NCBI GenBank assembly: GCA_964006375.1
Contig: OZ023269.1
Coordinates: forward strand, 61,863,968-61,927,967
Direction of reading: 5' to 3'
Length of the DNA: 64,000 nt
DNA from: Tillus elongatus
Lineage: Eukaryota > Arthropoda > Insecta > Coleoptera > Cleridae
In this document: positions 38,035 through 52,889 of the stretch, in pieces
Layout: each line of letters begins with the position of its first letter
Numbering within the stretch: the stretch's first letter is position 1
Position numbers and translations under genes: made by a program
Notes under the pieces: model-generated
The model's database searches: none
What the model was told of the DNA's origin: nothing
What the model saw: the letters and a program-made list of their open reading frames with translations, nothing else

Positions 38035-39170
38035 GGGCAGATCCAGCAACACCTCCACGGCGGCTGTTGGGGTTGAGGTCATGGCCCCTGTGATGCCATC
38101 CTTTGGATCTTGCGCAGTTTTTGTTTGGCACTGGATTGTGTCACGTTAGGCCACCAGACCAGTGCCATATATGTTAACGATGGTCTAACCACCCTTGTGT
38201 ACAGCCAATGGCCCATACTAGGTCTCAGTCACGACCTTTTTCCATATAGCCGTTTAGTGACGGCTATGGTCATAACTGCCTTGCACAGTATTTTTTCAAC
38301 GTGGCCATTCCAGATTAGCTTGGGGTCCAATACGACCCCAAGATATTTTACCTCCATGGCCATCGGGATGTTTCTACTATATAGAGTGAGAGTTCTGTGG
38401 CCTTCCCACTTCCTCCTCCTTGTGAATGGTATGACGATGGCTTTCTCGGAGCTCACCCCGAGCCCTTGGCTAAATGTCCACCTTCCCACTATTTTCAGTG
38501 CTGCCTGCATGCGCTCCCACACTGACTGTGTAACCTTTCCTCGGACTATGATGACAATGTCGTCCCCATAGCCCGGTACCTCATACCCGCCTCCAGAGAG
38601 CCTCCTTAGTAAACCGTCCACGACTAGGCACCAGAGCAGGGGAGACAACACACTCCCCTGCGGGCACCCCGCCAGCAGAGTCCCGCCCCCCCCGAGGTTT
38701 AGGAATGAATACCCAGGTATAGGAATGAATACAACCCTGACCCATCTCCGTGCCCTCGGAATATACCCTAGAGCCAGGCTGGCCCTCATAATGAGGGTAA
38801 GCGCCGACGCCAGTATGTCTACACCCTGTTGGAGCATGATGGGCATTATTCCATCAAATCTCGGGGATTTGTATGGCTTAAAGCTGTTAATTGCCCATCT
38901 GATTTTGCTCCAAGTAACCACCTTTTTAGCGACTGTCCAGTCTACACTAGATGCCCGCCTGTACGGCGCCTCTATTTCTGAGTGTTCGCAGTCCGGAGGT
39001 GATTGGTTTATTATGTTGCAGCTGGGGAAGTGCCTCTGTAGTAAAACTTCCATAGTTTCCTCCCCTGAGCTTGTAAAACCTCCCGTGGATGTTTTAAGGG
39101 AGCCTATGTTGGTCTGAGTGTTCTTGGACACGATCTTGTGTAGTCGAGCACTCTCGGATGTGTTCTCCAC
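38035..39170 (-). pseudogene. R1/LOA-like LINE reverse transcriptase
   Basis: Minus-strand ORF 38229-39170 plus a frameshifted continuation to 38035. Features: INSFKPYKSPRFDGIMPIML (finger region), FIPIPG, then a jump to LLAGCPQGSVLSPLLWCLVV (motif B), GYGDDIVIIV (motif C, YGDD instead of the usual YADD), FSQGLGVSSEKAIVIPFTRR, VKYLGVVLDPKLIWNGHV (motif E) and finally LTYMALVWWPN in the thumb. The segment with motif A is missing, replaced by YSFLNLGGGG. It also lacks the C-terminal RNase H and cysteine region. Confidence 0.75.
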
Positions 39171-39199
39171 TTCCTCGTAGTGCCTCCTCCACGACTCCT

Positions 39200-40610
39200 T
39201 CCTAGCATCCCTCAGTCTTTAGTGATAGCTTGTTAGGGCATGTCTATATTCATCCCAAGACCCCGACCTTTTGGCAGCGTTGAACATCTTACGAACCTGT
39301 GTCCTTCTTTGCCTGAGGTTCTCGTTTCACCACTGGACATTCCTGGTGGACGCCCCCATTTTCAGGGGGCAGTTGGCATTATACGCTGAGGAGATTGCGT
39401 CTCGCACTTGCGCTGCTGCAATCTCGAGGTCTATGGATTGAATTGTCTATGGTATTCTTAACCCCCTGCAGTTCCACTGCTAGGTCTGCCATGTAGGTTT
39501 CCCAGTCTGCCTTGCGAGGGTCCCGGTACCATACCGTTTGTCTTTCGACTTTGGCAATTTCAAACCGGATGTATCTGTGGTCTGAGCCACTCACTTCCCA
39601 AGACACAGCCCAGTTCTTAACAAAGTAACCCAAAATAGGGTGGAATCTGTTAGATCTAAAACTTCCTCACGACGTGTTGTGACGAAGGTCGGTTCATTAC
39701 CTCTATTCAATATGTCTAAATTAAATTTCATAAAGAATTGTAAAAGTGACTCACCTCTAGAGTCTGTGTCCGAGCTTCCCCACATCTCGTGGTGCGCGTT
39801 CGCATTCATGCCAATGATGGTCTGTCATCCACCTGCTCTGTTACCCACCATCAGCTGCTCCAATTCCTTGGGTGGAGAAGGGTCTGTGCTGTCTTCTGGT
39901 AGATAGGCCGATCCGACAGTAATCTCCATCGACCCATCCGCTCCTCCACTTTGAATTTTGATCGTTGCCAGGTCACTGGAACATAAATTCATTAAAGGCA
40001 GAAACTGTATCCCTTCCCTGACAAAAATGCAGGCCCTCAGGTTCTCGCTGTATCTACTGTAGATGAGCTTTCCAGCAGCTCCGTCGAGTCGCTGGATCTC
40101 TTCTTTATAGGAGTACGGTTCCTGGATGAGGGTCATATCCGTGTTCCTCAGAGCCATCAGTAGTCCGGCCGTGGCTGCCGTACTGTGTTGGAGGTTGCTT
40201 CCCCAGTGGGCAGAAACGTGAGACCTCCAGAGTCCGCAGATGCTGCCGCCCCCTGGCTCGTCTCCGTTTCCGGAGTAGACTCGAGGCACCAGTCTGTAGC
40301 CAGAGCCACACCTCGAGCTTCATTTGTTTTGATTTTATTGTCCTTCTCCATGTTGTTTCCAGCAGAATGGGGGAAATAACTGTCCACACCATCAGAACCC
40401 CCTGCGATGTGAACTCTGTAGGGTTGCCCGGTACTCCAGAGGTTCTGTTCACGCCACCATCACCCTGGTGCCATCCATCCCTAGGCACGGGTCTCGTGAC
40501 ACCTTAGATTGGGGGACTTTTATCGACCTCCAAGTCTAGATCCGTCATGTTGAGTTATAAGCAGGGTCACCTCGTGCAGGATGCGGCTCTTCACCGCACA
40601 TGACGGTCTT
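39200..40610 (-). pseudogene. R1/LOA-like LINE 5' part and endonuclease
   Basis: AP-endonuclease-like domain on the minus strand: LIQEPYSYKEEIQRL near 40120, RACIFVREGI, GSAYLPEDS, NANAHHEMWGSSDTDSRGE at 39790-39735 and FVTTRREEVLDLT. A stop separates VGNRAGG from QTIIGMNANAHH (about 39825). These match the endonuclease of R1/LOA-group LINEs. 40290-40610 is the upstream region; no zinc-knuckle ORF1 is visible. Confidence 0.7.
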
Positions 40611-40989
40611 GGGGAAAGCTTCATCGGAAGGTCTTGTTGTGGTTTTCACTTCCTCAGCTTACCCCCTGGAGTCTTTTGGTCACCGACTCCTCGAACCCTG
40701 TAGAATGGGCTGGACAATTATCAATCATTAACAGTATTTTTCTTTTTTGTTTTTGTAGGTTGTGGTCTCGGTTTCTTATTTATTTTTCGAAAATTATCTT
40801 ATGTTACCCATGCTTTCTTATTACCGGTATAATTTACAGGCAACACTTTGCAAGACTTAAAACATCGGGGTGTTTTTGATTTTCCGATGACGAGCAATTT
40901 TCTTTTTTTGGTACCTGTCATGTCGTTAAGTTTAATGAACGATTTGCCGTAACACCGAATATAACTCATTAAAACGGAAAGCTCAAGCG
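40611..40989. other. No recognisable gene
   Basis: Between two LINE fragments in opposite orientation. Only short ORFs without features. Confidence 0.4.
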
Positions 40990-41360
40990 GACCCGACTGT
41001 ATAATTAAAGCCTTGTTAGCAGCAGGGATATTTCCAGAAATTTTTAAGACTGCTGACTTAAGAGCGCTACACAAGAAAGGAGACTGGAGAGATATGAAAA
41101 CTATATGCCAATTTCATGAATATTCACAATATATTAAGATTTTCGAATATGCTGTGCTTTTACGATTGCATCATTATCTCTCTGCTTGCGATATCGTTAC
41201 TAACAGGCAGCATGGCTTCAGCAAATCTAAATCGACAATAACAGCTATAGATAACTTCTACAATTAACTCATCTAGAGTATGAACTAAAAACATCTAACT
41301 CTATGTATCTATTGTGACCTGAGCGGAGCATTCGATTTTGTTTGTCATGATTAGTTTATT
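40990..41360 (+). pseudogene. Jockey-like LINE reverse transcriptase fragment
   Basis: Plus strand: AGIFPEIFKTADLRALHKKG, IKIFEYAVLLRLHHYL, RQHGFSKSKSTITAID, then after a stop CDLSGAFDFVCHD (motif A). This is the finger and palm start of a non-LTR reverse transcriptase. Both ends are truncated. Confidence 0.7.
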
Positions 41361-41639
41361 TCTAGTCCTCTGGAAATTTGTATTTAGCAGGTGGTAGTGG
41401 AATTTTCCTTTACGTAATAGTAACTGATTTTTTTCACGCCCGAGGAGGTACCACCCCATAACAACCCATAACGGTGAAGTCCCAACGGACGTTTCCGGTT
41501 CTGGTGTATGAGTCGGTTTCCCTTACAAGTAAAAATGATGATGGCTCCTTGTACAAAAGATTCCGGAGGTAAAATACCCCTCCATTCGGATCTCCAGGAG
41601 AGGGGTGTACAGGGGGCGCCAACATCAAGATTTAACATA
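41361..41639 (-). other. Conserved-looking segment in front of the Jockey-like LINE
   Basis: Two overlapping minus-strand frames (41384-41638, 41434-41628) are open. I cannot tell a coding segment from a LINE 5' untranslated region here; its position directly upstream of the plus-strand LINE favours the latter. Confidence 0.3.
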
Positions 41640-42528
41640 TCCTTTTAGAATATATGTGGCCTAAATTCTAACCTGAACTCCGTCCACCATTTCCTCCAGG
41701 CTAACAGGCCCCAACTCCTCTTTCTCACCGAAACCCAAATCAGTGCCAAAACAGCCACTAATCACCTTAATTTCCCGGGGTATGAGCTCCTTACTTTTTT
41801 TAGATTTCATGGAGGCGTGTGCGCATAATGCCGCAGCAATCTACCCCGCACCAGACCCCAATTTAGAAGCTGGAAGAAAAGACATACTATGGATAAAACA
41901 CTCTCTCAGGGCTGCAACTAAATTCATCTGTTGCATTTACCGGTCACCTTCTGACAACAACTTAGTCCAGCTCTTCGACTACCTTTCTGAAAAAACCGAC
42001 TATCTGATTTCTGAATATCCTTCCTCCGAGGTCACTATTCTTGGTGACTTCAATGTCCATAATAAGGAATGGCTAGGATCTTCAGAAACCGATCCACAAG
42101 GGAGAGCAGCGGAGGCCTTTGCAGTCAGCAATTCTTTAGCCAACATGGTTCAGCAACCTACTTACTTTCCTCGTATCCCAACACACAGCTCAAATCCCTT
42201 GGATCTCCTTCTTACTACAAAACCTGAATGCTATAAGATATCAGTCACCGCCCCCCTTGGTCGCTCAGACCACGGCATGGTCACTGCTTCCTGCGCAATG
42301 CAACCCGAGGTCACACAGTCATCACACCCACATATCGTTTGGCACTACAACTCCGCAAACTGGGACGAAATGCGGGATTACTTTTCCTCATTTCCCTGGA
42401 CGTCTGTCTGCTTCTCTCATCCTGACCCCTCTGATATCTCACAAAACGTCACAGAAATTATCCAAGCTGGTATGGAATTATTTATTGCACGTACACAGAA
42501 AACCTCTTCAGCCACTCAAAAGCCCTGA
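41640..42528 (+). pseudogene. Jockey-like LINE endonuclease
   Basis: Begins in one frame with TPSTISSRLTGPNSSF and a TETQ-type residue group in the alternative frame (FLTETQISAK), then PGYELLTFFRFHGGVCAYV. The 261-codon frame 41743-42528 covers FICCIYRSPSDNN, VTILGDFNVHNKEWLGSS, PTHSSNPLDLLLTT and GRSDHGMV, the endonuclease catalytic His-Asp blocks. A frameshift near 41820 separates the N-terminal part. Confidence 0.75.
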
Positions 42529-44620
42529 TTCTCTCCTGTGACAAGGCCAGACTTGAAAAGGTAAAAGCTCACAAAACGCTTCTACACAATCCCAGTCAAG
42601 AAAACCGTCAAGCATTTAACGACGCAAGAAACTGCTATGTCCGCATTCTTTCTGAGGCAAAAAACTCGTTTAATAACCACATCAAAAACAAAGTCCTCTT
42701 AAGCTCCAACGGCGGCAAACCCTTCTGGATTCTTGCTCAATCTATTGGGAATAATTGCTGCAAAAGCTAGTTCCCACCTCTTGTCTCAGGGGATGAAATT
42801 GTTTCTACCGCCCTGGGCAAGGCTGAACTTTTTGCTTCGTTGTTCGCCGGCAATCCTACTCTCAACCCTCCTCCAAATGTTTAACCACCAAGAGTCCCCA
42901 ATGTCGCGCATAAAATGACGGATATCATTTTCAAAACTAAAAAGGTACGAAGGATGCTCTCTTCTCTTAATACCAGGAAAGTCTCTGGCCCTGACGAGAT
43001 CCCAGCAGTTGTTCTCAAAAAATGCGCACCAGAACTTGCTCCTGTCCTGACTCGTCTGTTTCAAATATCTTACAATAGAGGCATATTCCCTAGTAACTGG
43101 AAAACTGCTCGAGTACAACCCATCCCCAAGAAATGATCCAAAGCACTTCCTAGCAACTACAGGCCTATTTCTCTCCTTTCAGTCGTCTCTAGAGTGATGG
43201 AAAAGTATATAAATACCGAATTACAAAAATTTCTGGAAAAACACAGTCTAATCCACGACAGGCAGTATGGATTCCGTCAGCGCAGATCGACTGCTGAACT
43301 CCTTTCCTTTGTCACTCATTCTTGGAACAAGTCTATGGAACTACACGATGAATCCCAGATTGTCGCTCTAGACATATCCAAAGCATTCGACCAGGTCTGG
43401 AACGCAGCGCTGCTTAATAAACTTCCGGCCTATGGCTTACCACCAAAACTTTGTACCTGGACAGCAAATTTCCTCTCCAACAGGAGCATTTCTGTTGTTG
43501 TGGATGGCCATTCCTCTAAACTGTATCCAATTAACTCAGGAGTTCCTCAAGGTTCAGCTTTAGGCCCTACTTTGTTTCTTCTCTCTAGCACATCCAACCC
43601 AGTTCACAGTTACGTGGACAACAGCACCCTACACTCAAATATACAATATTCTAAGCCTGTCTCTTTAGCCCAATTAGATGAGGATCGCAGACTCTTGGAG
43701 GGTTCTGTCTCCGTGGATCTCCAAAAAGTATTAGACTGGGGAAGTAGAAATCTTGTACAATTCAACCCCACCAAATCTCAGTCTTGCTTTCTTTCTCATA
43801 AAAGATACGCCAGCCCTAGACCCATCACAATGAACAACCAAGTTATTCAAAGTAATGAGTCCTTTTTTCTTGTTGGCATTTCTGTGGATCGAAATCTTAA
43901 TTGGCACCAACATGTCACATCAATTGCAGAAGCGGCTGCTAAGAAATTAGGTTTCCTCTTCCGGGCTCACAAATACTTTTCACCAGGTAATCGCTATACC
44001 TGATATACTTCACAAATAAGGCCAAACCTCGAATACTGCTCCCACATCTGGGGTGCAACTGCCGCTTCTACACTCACTATCCTGGACCCATTCAAAAGAG
44101 AGCTATACGTCTCATCGGTGACCCTACCCTCACCCAAAGGCTGCGATCCCTTGCCCACCGACATGCCGTTGGTGATCTCTCTCTATTTTATAGATATCTG
44201 CACGGGCACTGCTCAGAGGAGCTTTCCTCCATAGTTCCCCCACCTGCTGCCCCCAACAGATCTACCAGGGGAACAGAGCGAATGCACCCTTTGACTGTCC
44301 AGGTCACCAGGCATAGAACATCTTGTTATGCCCGCTCTTCTGTCCCGAGGACTTCCAAGTTGTGGAATTCCTTGCCGGCACATGTTTTTCCTGCTCCTCC
44401 GAACCTCCAAACCTTCAAGTCCAGAATTAACAAGTTACCTCTTTCCTCCTTGTCGACACCCACGGTACGATAGTATTTAGGCTGTAAGCCCTCGTGGTGT
44501 GTTGTTGAAATTAAAAAAAAATTTTTTTCCATCAAGTGTCCAATTTGGGCCACTCTCCATCTTTGACGACAATAAAGATGATTATGATCATGATTGTCAT
44601 TTTCTATTTACATGTATAAT
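42529..44620 (+). pseudogene. Jockey-like LINE reverse transcriptase and 3' end
   Basis: Linker 42530-42900 in shifted frames, then SGPDEIPAVVLKKCAPELAP, FPSNWKTARVQPIPKK, a TGA at 43134, NYRPISLLSVVSRVMEK, RQYGFRQRRSTAELL, VALDISKAFDQVW (motif A intact) and NSGVPQGSALGPTLFLL (motif B). Motif C is YVDNSTLHS: the second Asp is Asn, and the FIDDL segment before it is deleted. After 44003 the thumb and tail continue in another frame (LEYCSHIWG, RTSKLWNSLPAHVFP) to a stop near 44473. The 3' end has GACAATAAAGATGATTATGA. Confidence 0.75.
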
Positions 44621-44688
44621 AATATTTAAATAAAAAATATGTACAATAACTGGATAGAAAATCTAATCAGTTTACTTTTTACGTTTAG

Positions 44689-45914
44689 GCTTTGGAAATA
44701 ATTGACCACATGTCCCAAAAAAGCAAGACAGCTCCATTTAGAGCACAGCCTCACCCTTCTTCCAGTAACAGCAGTGAAAACCTAATGAAAAATATTTATC
44801 CAAATGAGAACAGTTACAAGAAATTTATGGATACTGACATTAATTATCCTCATTTGGATTTTAAATCACAATTTCAAAGTGCCCATAAAGAACAGAAGTT
44901 TACCCCTCAGGCAGATAACCAGGTAGCCTCTAAACTATACAAAGGCATCAGGTACAAAGCATGGACTCCGGGTTGTTTACAGTCAAATGTTAAATTTAGA
45001 AAATCAACAGATAAGGAGACAATCGAGTTGTTGTACAGATCAGGTATCACTGTGACTCCTGCGAAAATCCCTGAAGACACAAGAAGGTGTATTTTCTGCA
45101 AAGGAGTTGGAGATGGTGTGGCCGATGGACCAGCGAGACTACTGAACTTTGATGTCGACAAATGGATCCATTTAAACTGTGGTTTGTGGTCTGATGGGGT
45201 ATACGAAACCGTTAATGGTGGTTTGATGAACCTTGAAAACGCCTTACAGCAGAGCCTTCTATCCACTTGTGTTCATTGCAACAAACTAGGCGCGACAATA
45301 AGGTGTTTCAAAACAAGATGTACAAATGTATACCATCTCAATTGTGCTGTCAATTGTGTTCTTCAAAAACAAAACGATGTATTGTATGTTGCACGTGCCG
45401 AAGAACGAGAAGGATAATGAATTAACAACCTTGTGTGTTTCAAGAAGGGTATATGTAAATAGAGACGAGAACAGACAAGTTGCTGCTGTCATGTATTACT
45501 CAGAAACTAATAATATCCTAAGGGTGGGAAGTCTAATTCTGCTCAATGTGGGTCAGCTACTGCCACATCAGTTGCAGAATTTCCGTAAGGCCAATTTCAT
45601 CTTCCCGATTGGGTACAAGATAATTAGGTTCTATTGGAGCATGCGCAAGGTAAATAAGAGATGTCGATACATATGTTCAATTATCGAGAATGCAGGCATA
45701 CCAGAGTTTAAGGTGCTCATCCAGGAGCCACCCGAAGAGGACAAAGAGTTCAAGGGTAGCACTCCGCGAGCTGTCTGGGATTGTATTTTTGACAATTTGA
45801 CTGCTCTCAGAAAGAAGAACTATTGTGTTCAGTTCTTTCCTAAGTTTGTTAGTGGCGAGGATTTGTTTGGTTTGACCGAACGTGCTGTTGCTCGTCTGCT
45901 AGAGAATTTACCAG
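44689..45914 (+). CDS. trx: Trithorax/KMT2A-type exon (extended PHD and FYRN), frameshifted
   Basis: Trithorax/KMT2A is a nuclear histone H3K4 methyltransferase; this exon would encode the region with the extended PHD finger and FYRN domain, which in the family bind chromatin and hold the two processed subunits together. Evidence: a splice acceptor (TTTTTACGTTTAG at 44676-44688), an open frame from 44692 with RCIFC (about residue 133), WIHLNCGLWS (about 158), CVHCNKLGA (about 193) and CTNVYHLNCA, then a frame change between 45350 and 45370 to the second frame (VFFKNKTMYC, PKNEKDNELTTL, FYRN core IRFYWSMRKVNKRCRYICSI, GEDLFGLTERAVARLLENLPG) and a donor CCAG/GTATGC at 45914. The frame change equals a 1-base gain or 2-base loss. 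Catalytic SET, FYRC and other PHDs are absent from the window. It may be a real gene exon with an assembly error, or a pseudo-exon; symbol given by homology. Confidence 0.8.
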
Positions 45915-45929
45915 GTATGCAAAAATAAG

Positions 45930-46999
45930 TTAGTACATTATGACAAAGCCCGATATGTACATTATTATGCATGATTTTAAAAAGCGATTGTATATAAAAA
46001 TTATAGACCTAAGATCCGTATTTTAAAATAGCTTTTAACATATTTTCTGGACAAAGCAAACATATTTTTTAAATGAATCACTCCATATAGTATTTCACAC
46101 ATGAATTCAACTCGTTATTATTTCCTATACTCTGGATATAAGTTTTCATTGTGTTCTATCAAGTTTTTCAAAGGTAATGGGCTTTATATACGGGTGTGTA
46201 AATAGTATTTCACCAAATGAGATTATGTAGAAACGGTTTGACATTCAGATTTGACATTTAGTTGTGTTAAATGATACACAAATACCCATTTTTTGATATG
46301 AGTTTCTTTTGTTTTGTGTGGCTGGTGGTTGTCAGGGGCCGCTATCTTGAATGTTTTTTAAATGGCAATCCAGGTTTAATTTGGTGTCATTTGTCACATA
46401 ATTGATTTAGAAATACAATATGGTATACTTACTGTTACTTTTTATATATTTTGCATGGCGTGATGCTGATAAAATACACAGTGAACTGTTTAAGGAGTGT
46501 ATTCGTACACACGAGCATAATACTGTAAATGAAGAAAATCTGAACAGCCAAAGACCAAACCTTACATATTTACAAACAAATGTACAAGGTTTCCCATTTT
46601 AGTTACAATTGTTGGGTATTTCGGGTATTAGTAGAGATATAATCTTGCAGTTGTCGCAAACTTGAGCTACATTTTGTGAAAGGAAGGTGCTGCAAACAAA
46701 ATTGTCATAACCTTCTTAGTTTCTGAGCTATAGGGCAATATTGAAAATATTGCATTTTCAGGTACCCCCAGTTGTCTGACAACTCAAAATGGTATGAACG
46801 GATCCTTTTAGAACTTTTGACGTAGAATATAGTGGCCTAGTTAGTTTTTTGCTAAATATTACTTTTTTGAAACATTGACCAATGTTTGGTTTTTTAAATG
46901 GGTCAGTTTGTTCTAAATATTACTGTTTTTGAAATATTGACCAATGTTTTTTTTAAACGGGACGTTCTGTATATTCGTCAAGAAATTAATTTGCATTTT
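45930..46999. other. Possible intron sequence, no firm gene
   Basis: Downstream of the splice donor the sequence is AT-rich. A 60-codon ORF (46420-46602) with a hydrophobic start is not recognisable. A local duplication of about 65 bp (ATTGACCAATGTTT at 46876 and 46939) is present. Confidence 0.4.
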
Positions 47000-47910
47000 C
47001 ACAAGCTTCTGAAAAATATCTAACATTATGGGTCTATTTTAATAAACAACGAAAAAATTCTAATTTTCATAATTCGCAATCAAAAATTTTACAGTATGTT
47101 ATGCAAAAAATGGTACTGTTTATTGTTTACTTGGAAGCAAGTGACAGTTCCCAAAATTTGTTTTATGCCATGTCACTGCTTTTCTTAATTATATAAATTT
47201 TGTGTTCCATTTTCAAATTTGGCTGTTTTTTTGTATTTATTTATTGTGTATAGGTATATTTGTGGCTATGGCAGTAAACCAAACTTTCGAACATTTTGAG
47301 AAATACGATAAGTGTTTTATATTAAGTAATGAAATTATTGAAGCGGCATCTGGGATATATTTTAACAGGTAAATGGTTGGTTTTCAGTTATGCTAAATAC
47401 TATTGCTTCATTTTTATTTAGAAAGCCAGAAAGAAGGCAACCCAATACATCCACTTTTAATAAACATATATAATATATGTCTGTTATAATAAATAATGAA
47501 AACATTTTCATAATTCGCTATCAAAATTTTCCGGTATGCAGAAACTACTGCTGTTTATCGTTTACCTACTTGGAAGCAAGTGACACATCCCAAAATTTGT
47601 TCTATGCTGTGTCACTGCTTGTCTTAATTATATAAATTTTGAATTTCATTTTCAAATTTGGCTGTTTTTTTTTTCTATTTATGTATTATGTGAAAGTATA
47701 TTTGTGACTACGGCAGTAAACCAAACTTTCGAACATTTTGAGAAATAGGATATGTGTTTTATATTAAGTAGTCAAATTGTAGAAGCGGTATCTGGGATGT
47801 ATTTTTACAGGTAAATAGTTGGTTTTCAGTTATGTTTAAATACTATTGCTTCATTTTTATTCAGATATCCAGAAAGGAAGTAACCCAATACATCCACTTT
47901 TTACTGAATA
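47000..47910 (+). repeat. Direct duplication of about 430 bp containing an exon-like segment
   Basis: TAATTATATAAATTTTG, TTTTCAAATTTGGCTG and GGCAGTAAACCAAACTTTCG recur about 440 bp apart. Each unit has an exon-like block with possible splice sites: first copy 47266-47369, starting ATGGCAGTAAACC (reading AVNQTFEHFEKYDKCFILSN) and ending AACAG/GTAAAT; second copy about 47703-47809, with an in-frame TAG after FEHFEK. A second exon-like block (PERRQPNTSTF) follows after a TTTATTTAG acceptor in each unit. Gene identity unknown. Confidence 0.5.
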
Positions 47911-47929
47911 AAAAATAATTTACTTGGTC

Positions 47930-48180
47930 ACGGCTCATTTAACAAAACCTCGTTCAAAACATATAATAAAGAAAATCAAGACGTTGAGGAAGCCACAGGT
48001 TTGGCCAATGTAGAAGCTTACTCTACAAACTCCTGGAGAGTACCTGAAAGGCGCGTAGGGGTTCCAAAATGTAAAGGTCAAAACATTCTAAGAAAACACC
48101 AATACCACCCATACAAATTTAGGCTTGTCCAGTACATACACCCTGGGGATGCTCAATGTCGGGTAATCTTCTGAAGATGG
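47930..48180 (+). pseudogene. DNA transposase-like fragment (helix-turn-helix region)
   Basis: Plus-strand frames read SFTKTSFKTYNKENQDVEEA and then GQNILRKHQYHPYKFRLVQ followed by GDAQCRVIF. The ILRKHQYHPYKxxLVQ pattern is the DNA-binding segment that precedes the DDE domain in mariner/IS630-like insect transposases. The catalytic domain is not present. Confidence 0.5.
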
Positions 48181-48353
48181 TATCGGGAAACATGTGATAT
48201 GGTGATTTTTTAAATTTATTTATTAGTGAATTTTCTTTAAAAAAATTCACTAATGAGGAGATCCAGACTTTTGAATTTTGAAAAAATTTATTCAAATGAG
48301 TGCTAATTAGGCCCCCCAGAACACATATCCGGGGTCAGTTTCAATTTTTATAT

Positions 48354-50928
<2,575 letters not shown>

Positions 50929-50940
<12 letters not shown>

Positions 50941-51552
50941 ATTAATTTCAGAGATTGAATTGTTTGACATACCTTCTTCTATTTCTGCTATATTCAAATC
51001 CTTTTCTAATTCTAATATTTTTATCTTATCGCCTAAGTCCTGTTTCTGTTTGATTAACTGTATTTTCAGCTTCTCGGCTTCTAATTCCGCTTGTTTTCTT
51101 TCGATTCTTTTAGATGAAGTTCTTGAAATCCTTGAACACCTCTTTGCACTGGTATGGTTGGAGCAAATTCCTGATCCACCTGGTTTTCTTGATAAAACCG
51201 TCATCCTTCTGCTATCCAAGCCGGTGCACGATCCATCATTAATTACAGGATTAGTCTCCGTCTCCCCACCATTGACCTCTAACTTCAGTCCAATTTCGTC
51301 TGTTCTTTCCATTTCCTGATTTGGATGTCTATCTAAAGTATTCCCCAGTGTTGTTCCAGCCTCTTGATTTCCAGTTCCAAAATGATCAGGCCATATAAAA
51401 TTTTCATCTACATTTTCGTTCTTTCCAGCTGTCAATCTGATTGACTTTTCCAGTTTGTCTGTCATAATATTTCTAAAAATATTTTGCCTTTTCTGCTGAA
51501 CTTTTACCACTGCTGACTCTTGTAATCTCGAAGGACCATGTAATTTCCCCAC
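50929..51552 (-). CDS. Coiled-coil protein, possibly BEL/Pao-type gag N-terminus
   Basis: Uninterrupted 207-codon frame starting MGKLHGPSRLQESAVVKVQQ. The C-terminal third is a strong coiled coil with heptad Leu/Ile (ELEAEKLKIQLIKQKQ, KIKILELEKDLNIAEIEEG). The middle is polar. A long charged coiled coil near the start of a gag is common in BEL/Pao elements, but I see no protease, RT or LTRs nearby, so the assignment is weak. It is the longest intact non-gypsy frame in the window. Confidence 0.4.
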
Positions 51553-51889
51553 AATTGGAAATTGTTAATTGTTAAGTTGATACATTCTAGTATTCCTTTT
51601 ATAAGAAAAGCCTTACTCGTTTTCACAACTTTTATTTATTTTCTAAACATATCAACTGACAACTCTCTTCAAACAATATCAATGTTAACTCTAACTCTAA
51701 TAAAATGTATTTCATTAACATTGACTTCCTTGACGACCTGTTTCATCTGCAACACCTTTATTAATTTTTCTTCATCCATAAATGACGTTCCAACATCCAA
51801 CCACTCACCCTTCGACACACTCCAATTCTGCAACTCAAAATTTCCCCGATGAATTCCTGAGAGGTATTTTCATAATTATTTGACACTGT

Positions 51890-52690
51890 AACATTTTTGT
51901 TTTTAGTATTGAATGATTTCATTTATTTTCTTTCTTTATTTTGAAAAATATACAAACCAAACAATGCCAAGTTATTTTAATTGCATAATGTTTAGCTGAA
52001 ACAGCTTCAATTAGCTGAAACAATACATGTTTCATTGTTTCCACGGAGTTCTTCTATGTTAGTGCCTTTCGTATTAATACGATAAGTAGCCATTCTATTT
52101 TGAAAGCTTGATTTAACATAGGCACTTTTTCAACTTCCCACGATCCATATACTTTTAATTTGTGGCTTCACTGCGCAGATGTCCTTAAAGCACTGCTTTT
52201 CACTTGTAACGAGCACGACTCACAATACCACATATGATTTTCTTTGCTGACATCATGCCACAAAGAAGGTTTCTTAACCACTAAAATAAAAAGCAAACAT
52301 TTTCCTTTATATACATTTATTAACAGATATATTTGAGCTAATTATTTTCCAATGAACTGCTACAGTTAACACAAAAGAATATTAACCTAAATACGGTTAG
52401 ACATATAAGAGAACCAGTTGATATAAATATAAAAATGTACTTTGAGCTGCACAGATGAGAATCAGTTAGTATGAGCCTTCACCAGTAAGGTGTCTCACCG
52501 TGGGACCATTATCAAACGGAAACATAAGTTTATAACGAACCATATCAGCCTTGATCTTGGTCATGTTGTAAGTAGAAGTTTCAACTAGGTAATCGTTGTG
52601 TTCTTGGTAAGCCAGACATGCAGTCGTCGCTATCGAAATAGGTTCCCACGTCTTTCACATTTGGTCGTTTGTGGACATAAATCATATTTT
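51890..52690 (-). repeat. Unclassified repeat, inverted relative to 15961-16860
   Basis: Reverse complement shares the blocks listed for 15961-16860. It retains a better reading of the last part of an unknown protein (YLVETSTYNMTKIKADMVRY, ending in GEGSY and a stop) and a WYCESCSLQVK segment. Confidence 0.6.
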
Positions 52691-52889
52691 CACATAGGGC
52701 TACCAGGATGATGAAACGTTTTTAGGAGGAGGTGCCACTGTTGAGTTCACTGATATCTGTCAGCACTTTGTTTTAGGCGTAGTGTAAACACCCGGACATG
52801 TAATATTTAAATGCGTGTGGTGTAGTAGAGTTTTTATCACTTGGATAGTTTCTGCTTTACTAACATCTAAAGTATTTAGATGACTGGAC

